A program made the translations under genes and the position numbers. From NCBI GenBank assembly GCA_028293825.1, contig JAQGNY010000051.1:1-32685 (forward strand): 32,685 bases of DNA, read 5' to 3'. The DNA is from Verrucomicrobiaceae bacterium (GTDB taxonomy: Bacteria > Pseudomonadota > Gammaproteobacteria > Pseudomonadales > CAMLJR01). The notes beneath the pieces are model-generated. The model was not told the DNA's origin, did not search any database, and saw only the letters and a program-made list of their open reading frames with translations. This document shows, in pieces, positions 18,791-26,984 of the stretch (its first letter is position 1; each line of letters begins with the position of its first letter).

Positions 18791-19018
18791 ATGGCAATGA
18801 ATCTCAATCGGGCTGGAGAGAACGGCGGCGTACCGAAACGCGATAATCGTTTCTTCGTCGTCAGTGGTGATTGGTATTTTAAAACGCGCGAAGGCGCGCC
18901 GATGGGACCTTTCGATAATCGTAATGAAGCCGAGCAAGGCTTGTATGATTTTATTGAGTTTATGATCCTGGCCGAACCGAAAACCCTTTCCCGTTTATAC
19001 GCAGCTCTCACTCACTAA
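18791..19018 (+). CDS. Small conserved protein, resembles the DUF6316 family
   Basis: 75-aa cytoplasmic protein with the core DNRFFVVSGDWYFKTREGAPMGPFDNRNEAEQGLYDFIEFM. I associate the WYFxTREG-x-x-x-GPF-x-x-R-x-EAE pattern with a small family found in Pseudomonas and Cellvibrio relatives (DUF6316); the assignment is from memory. The WYF...GPF motif recalls GYF-like domains that read 'Y-f-x-x-x-G-x-x-x-GPf'. Start ATG 18791; a second ATG two codons later is possible. Function unknown. Confidence 0.7.
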   Translation: MAMNLNRAGENGGVPKRDNRFFVVSGDWYFKTREGAPMGPFDNRNEAEQGLYDFIEFMILAEPKTLSRLYAALTH

Positions 19019-19050
19019 AGATTTATTAGTCCGCAGCTTAGTCAGTTCGA

Positions 19051-19824
19051 CTAAAGCCGGACTTCAATGCCGTGCTCCGCCATGTAACGTTTGGCTTGGG
19101 GCACAGTGAATTGCCCGAAGTGAAAAATACTCGCCGCCAGCACCGCATCCGCACCGCCCTCTTTTACGCCAGCCACCAGATGATCAAGATTGCCGACGCC
19201 GCCTGAGGCGATTACCGGCACCGGCACTGCATCGCTAATCGCGCGCGTGGCGGCAAGATCGAATCCCGACTTGGTGCCATCGCGATCCATGCTGGTCAGC
19301 AGCAATTCCCCCGCTCCGTTCGCGACCATTTGGATGGCGAATTCGACGGCGTCGATGCCAGTAGCGCGGCGTCCGCCATGCGTAAAAATCTCCCAGCGCG
19401 GTGCTTCGTTGTCAGCGCTGACGCGTTTCAGATCAATTGCAACAACGATGCACTGCGAGCCGAAATGCTCGGCGGCCTCGCGCACAAAATCGGGGTTGGC
19501 GATCGCCGCGCTGTTGATACTGACCTTGTCGGCGCCCGCATTCAGCATGCGCCGAATATCGTGCACCGTGCGAATACCGCCGCCGACGGTGAGCGGAATA
19601 AACACTTGCTCGGCGATCTTTTCCACGGTGTTCGCTGTGGTGTCGCGGTTTTCGTGCGTCGCGGTGATATCGAGAAAGGTAATTTCGTCCGCGCCCTGAT
19701 CGTTGTAGCGCTTGGCGATTTCAACCGGATCGCCGGCATCGCGAATATCGAGAAATTTCACGCCTTTGACGACGCGGCCGTTGTCGACATCGAGGCACGG
19801 AATAATGCGTTTGGCGAGACCCAC
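19051..19824 (-). CDS. hisF: Imidazole glycerol phosphate synthase, cyclase subunit HisF
   Basis: TIM-barrel cyclase that, with HisH, converts PRFAR and ammonia to IGP and AICAR. 257 aa from GTG 19824, giving [26 protein letters not shown] lies 8 nt upstream. The catalytic Asp in CLDVDNG and the one in VVAIDLKR are present, as is the phosphate-binding VGGGIRT and ASGGVGN. The TTG at 19830 would overlap the purT stop. Last of the his genes here. Confidence 0.96.
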   Translation of the reverse strand: MGLAKRIIPCLDVDNGRVVKGVKFLDIRDAGDPVEIAKRYNDQGADEITFLDITATHENRDTTANTVEKIAEQVFIPLTVGGGIRTVHDIRRMLNAGADKVSINSAAIANPDFVREAAEHFGSQCIVVAIDLKRVSADNEAPRWEIFTHGGRRATGIDAVEFAIQMVANGAGELLLTSMDRDGTKSGFDLAATRAISDAVPVPVIASGGVGNLDHLVAGVKEGGADAVLAASIFHFGQFTVPQAKRYMAEHGIEVRL

Positions 19825-19826
19825 GA

Positions 19827-21008
19827 TCAAAGCTCCACTTGAATGGCGGCGACCACCGCGCGCGCTTTGGCGCGCGCTGCGTCGATGGAATCAGCGCGCG
19901 CCAAGCCGACGCCCATACGGCGCTGGCCTTGCACTTCAGGTTTGCCGAACAGGCGCAGCGCCGTATCCGGTTGCTGCAGAGCCACTTCGATATTGTGAAA
20001 TTGCACGCGCTGTGAATTACCGCTGGCCAGCAGTGCGCACGATGCTGAGGGGCCGAGCTGGTGTAGCGATGGAATTGGCAGACCGAGGATCGCGCGCGCA
20101 TGCAGCGCGAATTCGGATAAATCCTGGGAGATCAGCGTCACCAAGCCGGTGTCGTGCGGACGCGGTGACACCTCGCTGAAAATCACCTCGTCGCCGCGCA
20201 CAAATAATTCAACGCCGAACAGGCCGGCGCCGCCTAACGCATCGGTTATGGCGCGGGCGATATCTTTGGCGCGTTGCAGCGCGAGCGCGGACATCGGCTG
20301 CGGCTGCCACGATTCGCGGTAATCGCCGTCGATTTGTAGATGCCCGATTGGATCGCAAAACACCGTGTCATTGGCGGTGCGCGCGGTCAGCAGCGTGATT
20401 TCGTAATCGAATGCGACAAAGCCCTCGACGATTACGCGGCCCGCGCCGGCGCGTCCGCCTTCCTGCGCATACCGCCAGGCCGCTTCTATGGAGTCCGCAG
20501 TTTTAATCAGCGACTGACCTTTGCCCGACGAGCTCATTACCGGCTTGACCACACAGGGCAAACCGATGGTCGCAATCGCGTCGCGAAATTCGGCCTCTGT
20601 CGCGGCGAAGCGATACGGCGATGTTGGCAATTTCAATTCTTCGGCGGCGAGACGGCGAATGCCTTCGCGGTTCATCGTCAGGTGCGCGGCGCGCGCGGTG
20701 GGAATCACGCGAAAGCCCTCGCTCTCCAGCTCTAACAAGGTGTCGGTGGCGATCGCTTCGATTTCGGGAACGATCAGGTCTGGCTGCTCCAGCTCGACCA
20801 GTGCCCGCAGCGCCGCGCCGTCGAGCATCGAAATAACATGGCTGCGATGCGCAATCTGCATTGCCGGCGCATTGGCGTAGCGATCGACAGCGATGATCTC
20901 GATGCCGAAGCGCTGCGCTTCCAGCGCTACTTCCTTGCCGAGTTCGCCGCAGCCGAGCAGCATGATTTTCTTTGCGGTGGCGGAGAGCGGCGTGCCGATG
21001 CTGGTCAT
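19827..21008 (-). CDS. purT: Formate-dependent phosphoribosylglycinamide formyltransferase PurT
   Basis: ATP-grasp enzyme of purine synthesis that makes formyl-GAR from GAR, formate and ATP. 393 aa, usual length. [20 protein letters not shown] (N-terminal Rossmann), [25 protein letters not shown] (ATP loop), [14 protein letters not shown] and [15 protein letters not shown] are all present. It sits between hisA and hisF, with 2 nt to the hisF GTG. HisF releases AICAR into purine synthesis, so the position links the two pathways, though purT is not normally a his-operon member. Confidence 0.96.
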   Translation of the reverse strand: MTSIGTPLSATAKKIMLLGCGELGKEVALEAQRFGIEIIAVDRYANAPAMQIAHRSHVISMLDGAALRALVELEQPDLIVPEIEAIATDTLLELESEGFRVIPTARAAHLTMNREGIRRLAAEELKLPTSPYRFAATEAEFRDAIATIGLPCVVKPVMSSSGKGQSLIKTADSIEAAWRYAQEGGRAGAGRVIVEGFVAFDYEITLLTARTANDTVFCDPIGHLQIDGDYRESWQPQPMSALALQRAKDIARAITDALGGAGLFGVELFVRGDEVIFSEVSPRPHDTGLVTLISQDLSEFALHARAILGLPIPSLHQLGPSASCALLASGNSQRVQFHNIEVALQQPDTALRLFGKPEVQGQRRMGVGLARADSIDAARAKARAVVAAIQVEL

Positions 21009-21045
21009 GACAAATCCAAAAGTCGTGGCGTGGTGATTTACCGGG

Positions 21046-21774
21046 TTACTGATCGCAGTAATGTTGCGCTTCGCGCAGATCGAGCGAGCCTTCGTAAATG
21101 GCGCGGCCGGTGATCGCGCCGAGAATGCCTTTGCTGGCGACCGCTTTCAGCGCATGAATATCCTGCATGTTGGTGACGCCGCCGGACGCGATGACGGGAA
21201 TCGTCGAGGCCTGCGCCAGCGCGACGGTCGCTTCCCAATTCACGCCCTGCATCATGCCGTCGCGGCTGATGTCGGTGTAAACGATCGCCGACACGCCATC
21301 CTGCTCGAAACGTTTGGCGAGGTCTGTCGCCTTCGTGGTCGACACTTCGGCCCAGCCGTCGGTGGCGACCAGTCCGTCTTTCGCATCGAGCCCGACAATA
21401 ATATGGCCGGGAAATTTGGCGCAGACTTCGGCAATGAATTCGGGCTCTTTTACAGCCTTGGTGCCGATGATGACGTAGCTGACGCCGGCGCTCAGGTAGT
21501 GCTCGATGGTCTCAATGCTGCGAATGCCGCCGCCGATCTGAATCGGCAATTGCGGAAATTTCTTCGCGATAGCGGTGACAGCCTCGCCATTAACGGGGGT
21601 GCCGGCGAATGCGCCGTTTAGATCGACCAAGTGCAAGCGGCGGGCGCCGGCGTCAACCCAGCGTTGCGCCATCGATACCGGGTCATCGCCGTACACGGTG
21701 GAGTCGTCCATCAGGCCTTGGCGCAGGCGCACGCATTTGCCGTCTTTCAAATCGATTGCGGGAATTACTAGCAT
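21046..21774 (-). CDS. hisA: ProFAR isomerase HisA
   Basis: Amadori isomerase of histidine synthesis, a TIM barrel. 242 aa from ATG 21774 ([20 protein letters not shown]). The catalytic Asp in AIDLKDG and the second one in [10 protein letters not shown], plus phosphate loops GGGIRS and ASGGV, are seen. It lies 40 nt downstream of hisH and 37 nt upstream of purT. Confidence 0.96.
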   Translation of the reverse strand: MLVIPAIDLKDGKCVRLRQGLMDDSTVYGDDPVSMAQRWVDAGARRLHLVDLNGAFAGTPVNGEAVTAIAKKFPQLPIQIGGGIRSIETIEHYLSAGVSYVIIGTKAVKEPEFIAEVCAKFPGHIIVGLDAKDGLVATDGWAEVSTTKATDLAKRFEQDGVSAIVYTDISRDGMMQGVNWEATVALAQASTIPVIASGGVTNMQDIHALKAVASKGILGAITGRAIYEGSLDLREAQHYCDQ

Positions 21775-21814
21775 GGAAGAATTACCTAAATTGAACGACG
21801 CGCTTTTGATCAAG

Positions 21815-22465
21815 CTAAGAGGTGCGCCCGTTCCAGTGCAAGAAGTTGGTCAGTAATTGCAGGCCGGCATCGCTGCTTTTTTCCGGGTGAAACTGCACCG
21901 CGAACAAATTATCGCGCGCCAGCGCGGCATTGATGTCAACACCGTACTGCGCAGTCGCCGCGATCAGCTCGGACTGTTCGCACTGCACGTAATAGCTGTG
22001 CACGAAGTAAAAGCGGCTGTCCTGTGCGATGTTTTGCCACAGCGGATGCGCCGTCGTTTGCTGCACCTGATTCCAGCCCATGTGCGGCACTTTCAATTTG
22101 GCGCCGTGCTCATCTTGCAATGCATCTCCGAAAAAATTCACGCGGCCGGGCAGAATCGACAGGCATTCGACCCCGTCGTTTTCCTCGCTGAACTGCATCA
22201 GTGCCTGCATGCCGACGCAAATAGCCAGCAGCGGTTTGCGACTGGCGATGACATCGCGCACCACGCGGTCGATGCCGAGTCGCAGGATTTCCGCCATGCA
22301 ATCGCGAATCGCGCCGACACCGGGAAATATCACGCGGTCAGCGGCGAGAATTTCCGCCGCATCGCTGGTGATGGTCACCCTGGCGGCTGGGTCGATCTTG
22401 CGCAGCGCGCTCGCCACCGAATGCAGGTTGCCCATGCCGTAATCGATTACTGCCACGCTGCTCAT
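21815..22465 (-). CDS. hisH: Imidazole glycerol phosphate synthase, glutaminase subunit HisH
   Basis: Class I glutamine amidotransferase that supplies ammonia to HisF. 216 aa. Catalytic triad Cys83 (AICVGMQAL), His193 and Glu195 (QFHPEKS) are visible, with YGMGNLHSV at the N-terminus and [10 protein letters not shown] as the oxyanion segment. The gene is 47 nt downstream of hisB. Confidence 0.96.
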   Translation of the reverse strand: MSSVAVIDYGMGNLHSVASALRKIDPAARVTITSDAAEILAADRVIFPGVGAIRDCMAEILRLGIDRVVRDVIASRKPLLAICVGMQALMQFSEENDGVECLSILPGRVNFFGDALQDEHGAKLKVPHMGWNQVQQTTAHPLWQNIAQDSRFYFVHSYYVQCEQSELIAATAQYGVDINAALARDNLFAVQFHPEKSSDAGLQLLTNFLHWNGRTS

Positions 22466-22512
22466 TGGTGATCGGCCTTCTGACGTTCTACCTTTTGGCT
22501 CTTTATCTTCAA

Positions 22513-23106
22513 TTAAAGCGAGCCTTTGGTCGACGGCATCACGCCGGTCATGCGTTCATCGAGCATGCACGCCATCCGCAACGCGCGGCCGAATGCCTTG
22601 AACACGGTTTCGGCTTGGTGATGGCTGTTTACGCCGCGCAGGTTGTCGATATGCAGCGTGACCTTGGCGTGATTGACGAAGCCGCGAAAAAATTCGCCGA
22701 ACAAATCGACATCGAAATTACCGATACGCCCGCGCGTGAAGGGAACGTGCAACTCCAAACCAGGGCGGCCGGAGAAGTCGATCACGACGCGCGACAAAGC
22801 TTCATCGAGCGGCACGTAGGAATGGCCGTAACGGTTCATGCCTTTTTTGTCGCCGACCGCCTGCGCGAACGCCTGGCCGAGCGTGATGCCGACATCTTCA
22901 ACGGTGTGGTGATCGTCGATATGCAGATCGCCTTTCGCGGTGATGGTGAGATCGATCAGGCCGTGGCGCGCAACTTGGTCGAGCATATGATCCAGAAACG
23001 GCACGCCGGTCGCGAGTTGCGACTGACCGTTGCCATCGAGATTGATGCTCGCGGTAATTTGGGTTTCGAGGGTGTCGCGGGTGACGGTGGCTTGGCGCGC
23101 AGCCAT
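22513..23106 (-). CDS. hisB: Imidazoleglycerol-phosphate dehydratase HisB (monofunctional)
   Basis: Mn-dependent dehydratase of histidine synthesis. 197 aa, so only the dehydratase, without the N-terminal phosphatase domain fused in enterobacteria. [22 protein letters not shown] and [15 protein letters not shown], plus [16 protein letters not shown], hold the metal-binding His/Glu residues. GGAGAG lies upstream of the ATG. First gene of hisB-hisH-hisA-purT-hisF. Confidence 0.96.
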   Translation of the reverse strand: MAARQATVTRDTLETQITASINLDGNGQSQLATGVPFLDHMLDQVARHGLIDLTITAKGDLHIDDHHTVEDVGITLGQAFAQAVGDKKGMNRYGHSYVPLDEALSRVVIDFSGRPGLELHVPFTRGRIGNFDVDLFGEFFRGFVNHAKVTLHIDNLRGVNSHHQAETVFKAFGRALRMACMLDERMTGVMPSTKGSL

Positions 23107-23132
23107 GTCGCTCTCCAGAGGGGTAAATCGGT

Positions 23133-23138
23133 ATTATA
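23133..23138 (-). promoter_or_regulatory. Probable -10 element of the hisB operon
   Basis: The minus strand reads TATAAT about 27 nt upstream of the hisB ATG. The -35 region is unclear. The 62-nt interval also has to hold the plus-strand promoter of the divergent PanZ-like gene. Confidence 0.4.
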
Positions 23139-23168
23139 AAGAACTCACTTCGGATTTACCTGCTAACC

Positions 23169-23564
23169 ATGCCTGTCTCGCTTGAAGTAATTAATCGCCC
23201 GGACGCCGCCGACCTCGCCGATCTGGAAAAAATCTACGCGGATTATCCGGTGCCGCCGACCAGCTCGTTCGAAAATTGGCTCGATATGCAGCGCGAAACC
23301 GGTGCGATGCTGATCGCCGGCCGCTTCAATGGCCGCTTGCTCGGCGCGTTATGGCTGACCAATAACGGCCGCATCGAGCATTTATGCGTGCGCGCTTTGA
23401 CGCGCCGTCGCGGCACCGCGCGTCAATTACTCCAGCTTTTGCAGAGCCACGCGACGCAGCTGCAGATTTCGCGTTTGCACGTTGTGGGTGGCGAGGAATT
23501 GTCGGGCCTGTGGCAGTCATTGAATTTCAAGCGTGACGATTCGGGCTGGGTATGGCTGCATTGA
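23169..23564 (+). CDS. panM: PanZ/PanM-like GNAT protein (acetyl-CoA sensor of pantothenate synthesis)
   Basis: GNAT-fold protein of 131 aa. The stretch AGRFNGRLLGALWLT and the acetyl-CoA loop VRALTRRRGTARQLLQLL follow the pattern of E. coli PanZ (ARFNERLLAAV; VREVTRRRGVGQYLL), as does DLEKIYADYP near the start. PanZ binds acetyl-CoA and drives cleavage of pro-PanD to active aspartate decarboxylase, and represses it. Match is from memory of the family, so a generic GNAT remains possible. It overlaps the mutY frame by a few codons if the earlier mutY ATG is used. Confidence 0.65.
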   Translation: MPVSLEVINRPDAADLADLEKIYADYPVPPTSSFENWLDMQRETGAMLIAGRFNGRLLGALWLTNNGRIEHLCVRALTRRRGTARQLLQLLQSHATQLQISRLHVVGGEELSGLWQSLNFKRDDSGWVWLH

Positions 23565-23572
23565 GTTCTGAC

Positions 23573-24610
23573 ATGACCATCGCGCCGCGTTTGTTGGAGT
23601 GGTTCGATCGCAATGGCCGCAAGAATCTGCCGTGGCAGCAGGATATTTCGCCGTACCGCGTGTGGGTTTCGGAAATCATGCTGCAGCAAACGCAGGTGCA
23701 GACTGTGATTCCGTATTACCACCGCTTTATGCAGGCATTGCCGACCGTGCAAGATTTAGCGGCGGCGAGCGAGGATGCAGTTATGCATCTGTGGACCGGT
23801 CTCGGCTATTACAGTCGCGCGCGCAATCTGCGGCGCTCGGCGCAAATTATTTGCAGCGAATTCGGCGGCGAGTTTCCCAATGATGTCGAGCGCCTGAGCG
23901 AGCTGCCCGGCGTCGGTCGCTCCACGGCGGGCGCCATTGTGTCGATCGCATTTCAACGCCGCGCCGCGATTCTGGACGGCAACGTCAAGCGCGTGCTGGC
24001 GCGCGTGCATGCGGTCGACGGTTATCCGGGCGTAACCTCCGTCGCCCGGGAGTTGTGGGAACGCGCCGAGCAGCACACGCCGGAAGTGCGCGTCGCCGAC
24101 TATACGCAGGCGATCATGGACCTTGGCGCAACGCTGTGCTCGCGCACAAAGCCAGCGTGCGGGATTTGTCCGCTGGTCGATGATTGTCAGGCGCATGAGC
24201 TCGGCACCATCGCGCAATTTCCCGGCAAAAAGCCGCCGAAAGTGTTGCCGGTGAAGCGCACGCAAATGTTGATGATCGGCAACTCGGCGCAGGAATTACT
24301 GCTGGAAAAGCGTCCGCCGACCGGCATTTGGTCCGGGCTTTGGATATTTCCGCAAGCCGACGCAGGCGCCGATCCGATCGCTTATTGCAGCGATCAGCTC
24401 GGCATTGAAGTCGAGTTGCTCGAACGCTGGCGCGAATACCGGCATACGTTCAGTCATTACCATCTCGATATTGAGCCGGTGCGGTTGCGGCTGAAACACG
24501 CGCCGCCGACAGTAATGGAACCCGAGCGTCACCTTTGGTATAACCTCCGCGCTCCGGCGGCGGTCGGCTTGGCGGCACCGGTCGCGAAGTTGCTGGAAAA
24601 ACTCGCCTGA
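23573..24610 (+). CDS. mutY: A/G-specific adenine DNA glycosylase MutY
   Basis: Removes adenine mispaired with 8-oxoguanine. 345 aa from ATG 23573 (an ATG at 23552, overlapping the previous gene, would add 7 residues). The catalytic Glu in SEIMLQQTQV, helix-hairpin-helix LPGVGRSTAGAI, catalytic Asp in ILDGNVKRVLAR, the [4Fe-4S] cysteines C-x6-C-x2-C-x5-C (CSRTKPACGICPLVDDC) and a C-terminal NUDIX-like 8-oxoG reader (residues about 230-340) are all intact. Confidence 0.96.
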   Translation: MTIAPRLLEWFDRNGRKNLPWQQDISPYRVWVSEIMLQQTQVQTVIPYYHRFMQALPTVQDLAAASEDAVMHLWTGLGYYSRARNLRRSAQIICSEFGGEFPNDVERLSELPGVGRSTAGAIVSIAFQRRAAILDGNVKRVLARVHAVDGYPGVTSVARELWERAEQHTPEVRVADYTQAIMDLGATLCSRTKPACGICPLVDDCQAHELGTIAQFPGKKPPKVLPVKRTQMLMIGNSAQELLLEKRPPTGIWSGLWIFPQADAGADPIAYCSDQLGIEVELLERWREYRHTFSHYHLDIEPVRLRLKHAPPTVMEPERHLWYNLRAPAAVGLAAPVAKLLEKLA

Positions 24611-24646
24611 TCAGCCGGGCTTAAAAGACTGAGAGGTATCGTCGCA

Positions 24647-24922
24647 ATGGCGCGAATGGTTTTCTGCAAAAAATATCAGCGCGAAATGGAAGGCCTGGTT
24701 GCCCCGCCTTATCCGGGGCCGAAAGGCGTGGATATTTTCGAGAATATTTCCAAACAAGCCTGGCAGGAATGGCAGGAGCATCAGACGCAATTGATCAACG
24801 AGCGCCGTTTGAGTTTGATGGATCCGAACACGCGTAAGTTTTTGCAGGCTGAAATGGACAAGTATTTTGCTGGTGAAGATTTCGCCAAAGCGGATGGATA
24901 TGTGCCCCCCGCGCAAAAATAG
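24647..24922 (+). CDS. yggX: Fe(II)-trafficking protein YggX
   Basis: 91-aa cytoplasmic protein that protects Fe-S clusters from oxidants. The start [27 protein letters not shown] with Cys7, and [19 protein letters not shown] and the [10 protein letters not shown] segment are diagnostic. GAGAGGT precedes the ATG. It follows mutY (36 nt), as in E. coli; both relate to oxidative damage. Confidence 0.97.
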   Translation: MARMVFCKKYQREMEGLVAPPYPGPKGVDIFENISKQAWQEWQEHQTQLINERRLSLMDPNTRKFLQAEMDKYFAGEDFAKADGYVPPAQK

Positions 24923-25000
24923 CTAACTCGACGTTGACTAAGCGCGATCGGAACGGTTTAATACGCGCCTCTCGCGCCAGCTCGGCGCAGATTTCACCTA

Positions 25001-25076
25001 GCCCAGATAGCTCAGTCGGTAGAGCAGAGGATTGAAAATCCTCGTGTCGGCGGTTCGATTCCGTCTCTGGGCACCA
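25001..25076 (+). tRNA. tRNA-Phe (anticodon GAA)
   Basis: 76-nt cloverleaf with acceptor arms GCCCAGA and TCTGGGC, discriminator A and an encoded CCA end. The anticodon arm reads GAGGATTGAAAATCCTC with GAA at 25034-25036, and the T loop is GGTTCGATTCC. It is the integration target of the island: its 3' end is intact and an integrase starts 162 nt downstream. Confidence 0.97.
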
Positions 25077-25187
25077 TCTCTTGTTCCAAAGCCATCCAGT
25101 AATGTCCACTACACCCCCTGAAACCCGCGCCAAATCAGCGTTTACGCTCTAGCTACGTCCAGAGCCGTCTATTTACAGCCGGCATAG

Positions 25188-25211
25188 TTTGGGGGTACGT
25201 TTGGTGGCACC
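25188..25211 (+). repeat. Tandem arm-type repeats upstream of the integrase
   Basis: TTTGGGGGTACG (25188-25199) is followed without gap by TTTGGTGGCACC (25200-25211), and a third TTTGG occurs at 25216. Repeats of the type TTTGGGGGTAC between tRNA attachment sites and P4-family integrase genes are a recurrent feature of genomic islands; I infer that they are integrase/regulator arm sites. Confidence 0.6.
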
Positions 25212-25237
25212 TGAGTTTGGAACGGAAACCGTACCCC

Positions 25238-26452
25238 ATGGCGCTCACCGATACCGCCGTCAGACAAGCGAAGCCCAAGGAAAAGCCGTACAAGCTGAGT
25301 GACAGCCAAGGGTTATATCTGGATGTCCGTCCGGGTGGCTCGAAGCTATGGCGATTGAAGTACCGGATCGCAGGGAAAGAGAAGCTCTACGCAATCGGGT
25401 CATACCCCGAGATTAGTCTCAGTGACGCGCGCATCGAACGCGACAAGGCGCGCAAGCTGATTGCCATCGGCACCGACCCCGTTCATGACCGCAAGGAGCA
25501 GGGGCGTGCGCGAGCCCTAGCTGATGGCAACACATTTGATGGCCTGGCGACTGAATGGCTCGCTTACAACTCGCCGCGCTGGGCCAAGTCGACTGCGTAC
25601 AAAGCCAATCTCTATTTGAAAAACGCACTAATTCCAGTGCTCGGCACCAGGCCGGTCGCGAAGATCACCCGTCCCGAGTTAGTGGATTTCATTCGTAGTA
25701 TCGAAAAGCGCGAAACCTTCGACGTGGCGAAGAAGTGCCGGCAATGGCTCAACCAGATATTTCGCTACGCCTTGGCAAAGGGATTGATTCAATACAACCC
25801 CGCGACGGATCTCGACATCGTGGCCGCTGCCGGGCCGAGGGTACGGCATCATCCATTCGTACCCCCAGCCGAGCTGCCCGCGTTATTGGACGCCGTGGCC
25901 AACTACAAGGGCAACTTCCTTACCAAATGCGCTGTGCGGCTGCTAATGCTCACCGCGGTGCGCCCCGGTGAACTGCGTGCGGCGCCGTGGAGTGAGTTCG
26001 ATCTCGATAACGCGCTGTGGACCATTCCGGCCGACCGCATGAAGATGCGCCGCGCACACGTGGTCCCGCTCCCCAAACAGGCGGTGGCCATCCTGCGTGA
26101 TCTGGAATTGCTTACCGGTCGTTTCGATTTAGTGTTCGCCGGCCGCAACGATCCCAAGCGCCCCATGAGTGAAAACACGATTAATAAATGCCTAGGTGAC
26201 CTCGGTTACAAAGGTCGGCAAACGGGGCACGGCTTTCGTCACATGCTCAGTACAGAATTGAACGGCAAGGGTTACAACAAAGATTGGATCGAGCGGCAGC
26301 TAGCACATGGCGATAACGACGAAATCAGAGCCACATACAACCATGCGCAATACATCGATCAGCGTCGCGACATGATGCAATGGTGGGCCGATCGATTGGA
26401 GCAACTGGAAACGAGCAGTAACGTCATTCCTGTGGATTTTCAGCGGGGGTGA
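25238..26452 (+). CDS. P4-type tyrosine recombinase (site-specific integrase)
   Basis: Integrase of 404 aa that would insert and excise the island at tRNA-Phe. The N-terminal DUF4102-type arm-binding domain (MALTDTAVRQAKPKEKPYKLSDSQGLYLDV...GSKLWRLKYR) is followed by a core-binding domain and a catalytic domain with R242 (TAVRPGELR), H331-x-x-R334 (HGFRH), H357 and nucleophile Y367 (RATYNHAQY). All catalytic residues are intact, so the element may still move. ATG 25238 is chosen over TTG 25217, as members begin MALTD. Confidence 0.95.
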   Translation: MALTDTAVRQAKPKEKPYKLSDSQGLYLDVRPGGSKLWRLKYRIAGKEKLYAIGSYPEISLSDARIERDKARKLIAIGTDPVHDRKEQGRARALADGNTFDGLATEWLAYNSPRWAKSTAYKANLYLKNALIPVLGTRPVAKITRPELVDFIRSIEKRETFDVAKKCRQWLNQIFRYALAKGLIQYNPATDLDIVAAAGPRVRHHPFVPPAELPALLDAVANYKGNFLTKCAVRLLMLTAVRPGELRAAPWSEFDLDNALWTIPADRMKMRRAHVVPLPKQAVAILRDLELLTGRFDLVFAGRNDPKRPMSENTINKCLGDLGYKGRQTGHGFRHMLSTELNGKGYNKDWIERQLAHGDNDEIRATYNHAQYIDQRRDMMQWWADRLEQLETSSNVIPVDFQRG

Positions 26453-26457
26453 AATTC

Positions 26458-26469
26458 GTTCGCGCGAAC
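26458..26469. repeat. Perfect 12-bp palindrome between integrase and excisionase
   Basis: GTTCGCGCGAAC lies 6 nt after the integrase stop and 59 nt before the excisionase ATG. It could be a small operator for the excisionase gene. The rest of this 76-nt gap shows nothing else. Confidence 0.35.
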
Positions 26470-26528
26470 AATGTAATCGCCAGCGAGCTGTACTGACTTA
26501 CATCGATGAGGTTACGCAGGAGGGATGT

Positions 26529-26864
26529 ATGAACGAGCAAGCAACATCTGATGATTGGGTAAGCCTGAAAGCATTTGCTCCCCGAGTAGGTTTTTCGGTT
26601 CGAGCAATCGAAAGTAAAAAGCAGCGCGGGCAGCTGCCGGAAGGAATTGTTTGGATTAAGGTCGGCGGCAATATTTTGCTTAGCTTGAATGGTTGGAACT
26701 CATGGGTCGCAAACCAAGCTCGCGCCCAGCTGGAATCACAGTCGAAGGTGATCGAATCATCATCCGATTCACATGGAACGGCGAGCGCATCCGCGAAACC
26801 TTCTCGCCGTCGGCTCCGTCACCGAAAAATATTGAGCGCTCCGATTATTTATAAAGTCACATGA
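26529..26864 (+). CDS. Excisionase-like small DNA-binding protein
   Basis: 111-aa protein with a perfect AGGAGG site 5 nt before the ATG. Residues 10-60 (DWVSLKAFAPRVGFSVRAIESKKQRGQLPEG... then ILLSLNGWNSWVANQ) look like the winged-helix of excisionases that sit just upstream of lambda-type integrases: W-hydrophobic-xx-W/F-A, R-Q-G-x-x-P-E-G and Y/L-S-L-N-x-x-x-x-W. The C-terminal half is low-complexity and overlaps the nested integrase frame, so it may not be functional sequence. Confidence 0.65.
   Translation: MNEQATSDDWVSLKAFAPRVGFSVRAIESKKQRGQLPEGIVWIKVGGNILLSLNGWNSWVANQARAQLESQSKVIESSSDSHGTASASAKPSRRRLRHRKILSAPIIYKVT
26702..26854 (+). pseudogene. Remnant: arm-binding N-terminus of a second integrase, cut off after 50 codons
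   Basis: In the +1 frame inside the excisionase gene an ATG opens MGRKPSSRPAGITVEGD... followed by RIIIRFTWNGERIRETF and SPSAPSPKNIERSDYL, then TAA. The pattern 'MGR...G-v-x-v-x-g-x-x-I-x-I-x-F-x-x-x-G-x-R-x-R-E-x-x-x-x-x-P-T-x-x-N' is the start of lambda-type integrases with the DUF3596-like arm domain, in which the integrase start overlaps the end of xis. Here everything after the arm domain is missing. It is a remnant by this reading; a functional small protein is possible but unsupported. Confidence 0.7.
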
Positions 26865-26894
26865 GCTGAAATGTTCGGCTTAGAGTAAAACCGC

Positions 26895-26911
26895 GCCCGA
26901 AGGCTTCGGGC
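26895..26911. repeat. Short hairpin GCCCGAA/TTCGGGC
   Basis: A perfect 7-bp stem with a 3-nt loop lies between the excisionase module and the next gene. It is not followed by a T run on the plus strand (CAAAAAC follows), so it is not a standard terminator. It may be the scar of the lost integrase or an attenuator. Confidence 0.3.
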
Positions 26912-26984
26912 AAAAACGGCGGAAGTGAATGCGCCAACATTCACCCCGCCTTACCACAAACCACCTGTCGAAGAGGTGAATATC

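Noticed and set aside
19036-19057. Near-perfect hairpin GCTTAGTC/GACTAAAGC at the hisF end
   Set aside because: Has a bulge, overlaps the hisF stop and lacks a T run; possible terminator for neither side with confidence.
22465-23139. 224-aa open frame opposite hisB
   Set aside because: Antisense shadow of hisB; sequence is low in hydrophobic order and has no motif.
24795-25133. 112-aa frame antisense to yggX and tRNA-Phe
   Set aside because: Its middle is a translated antisense tRNA, a known source of false genes.
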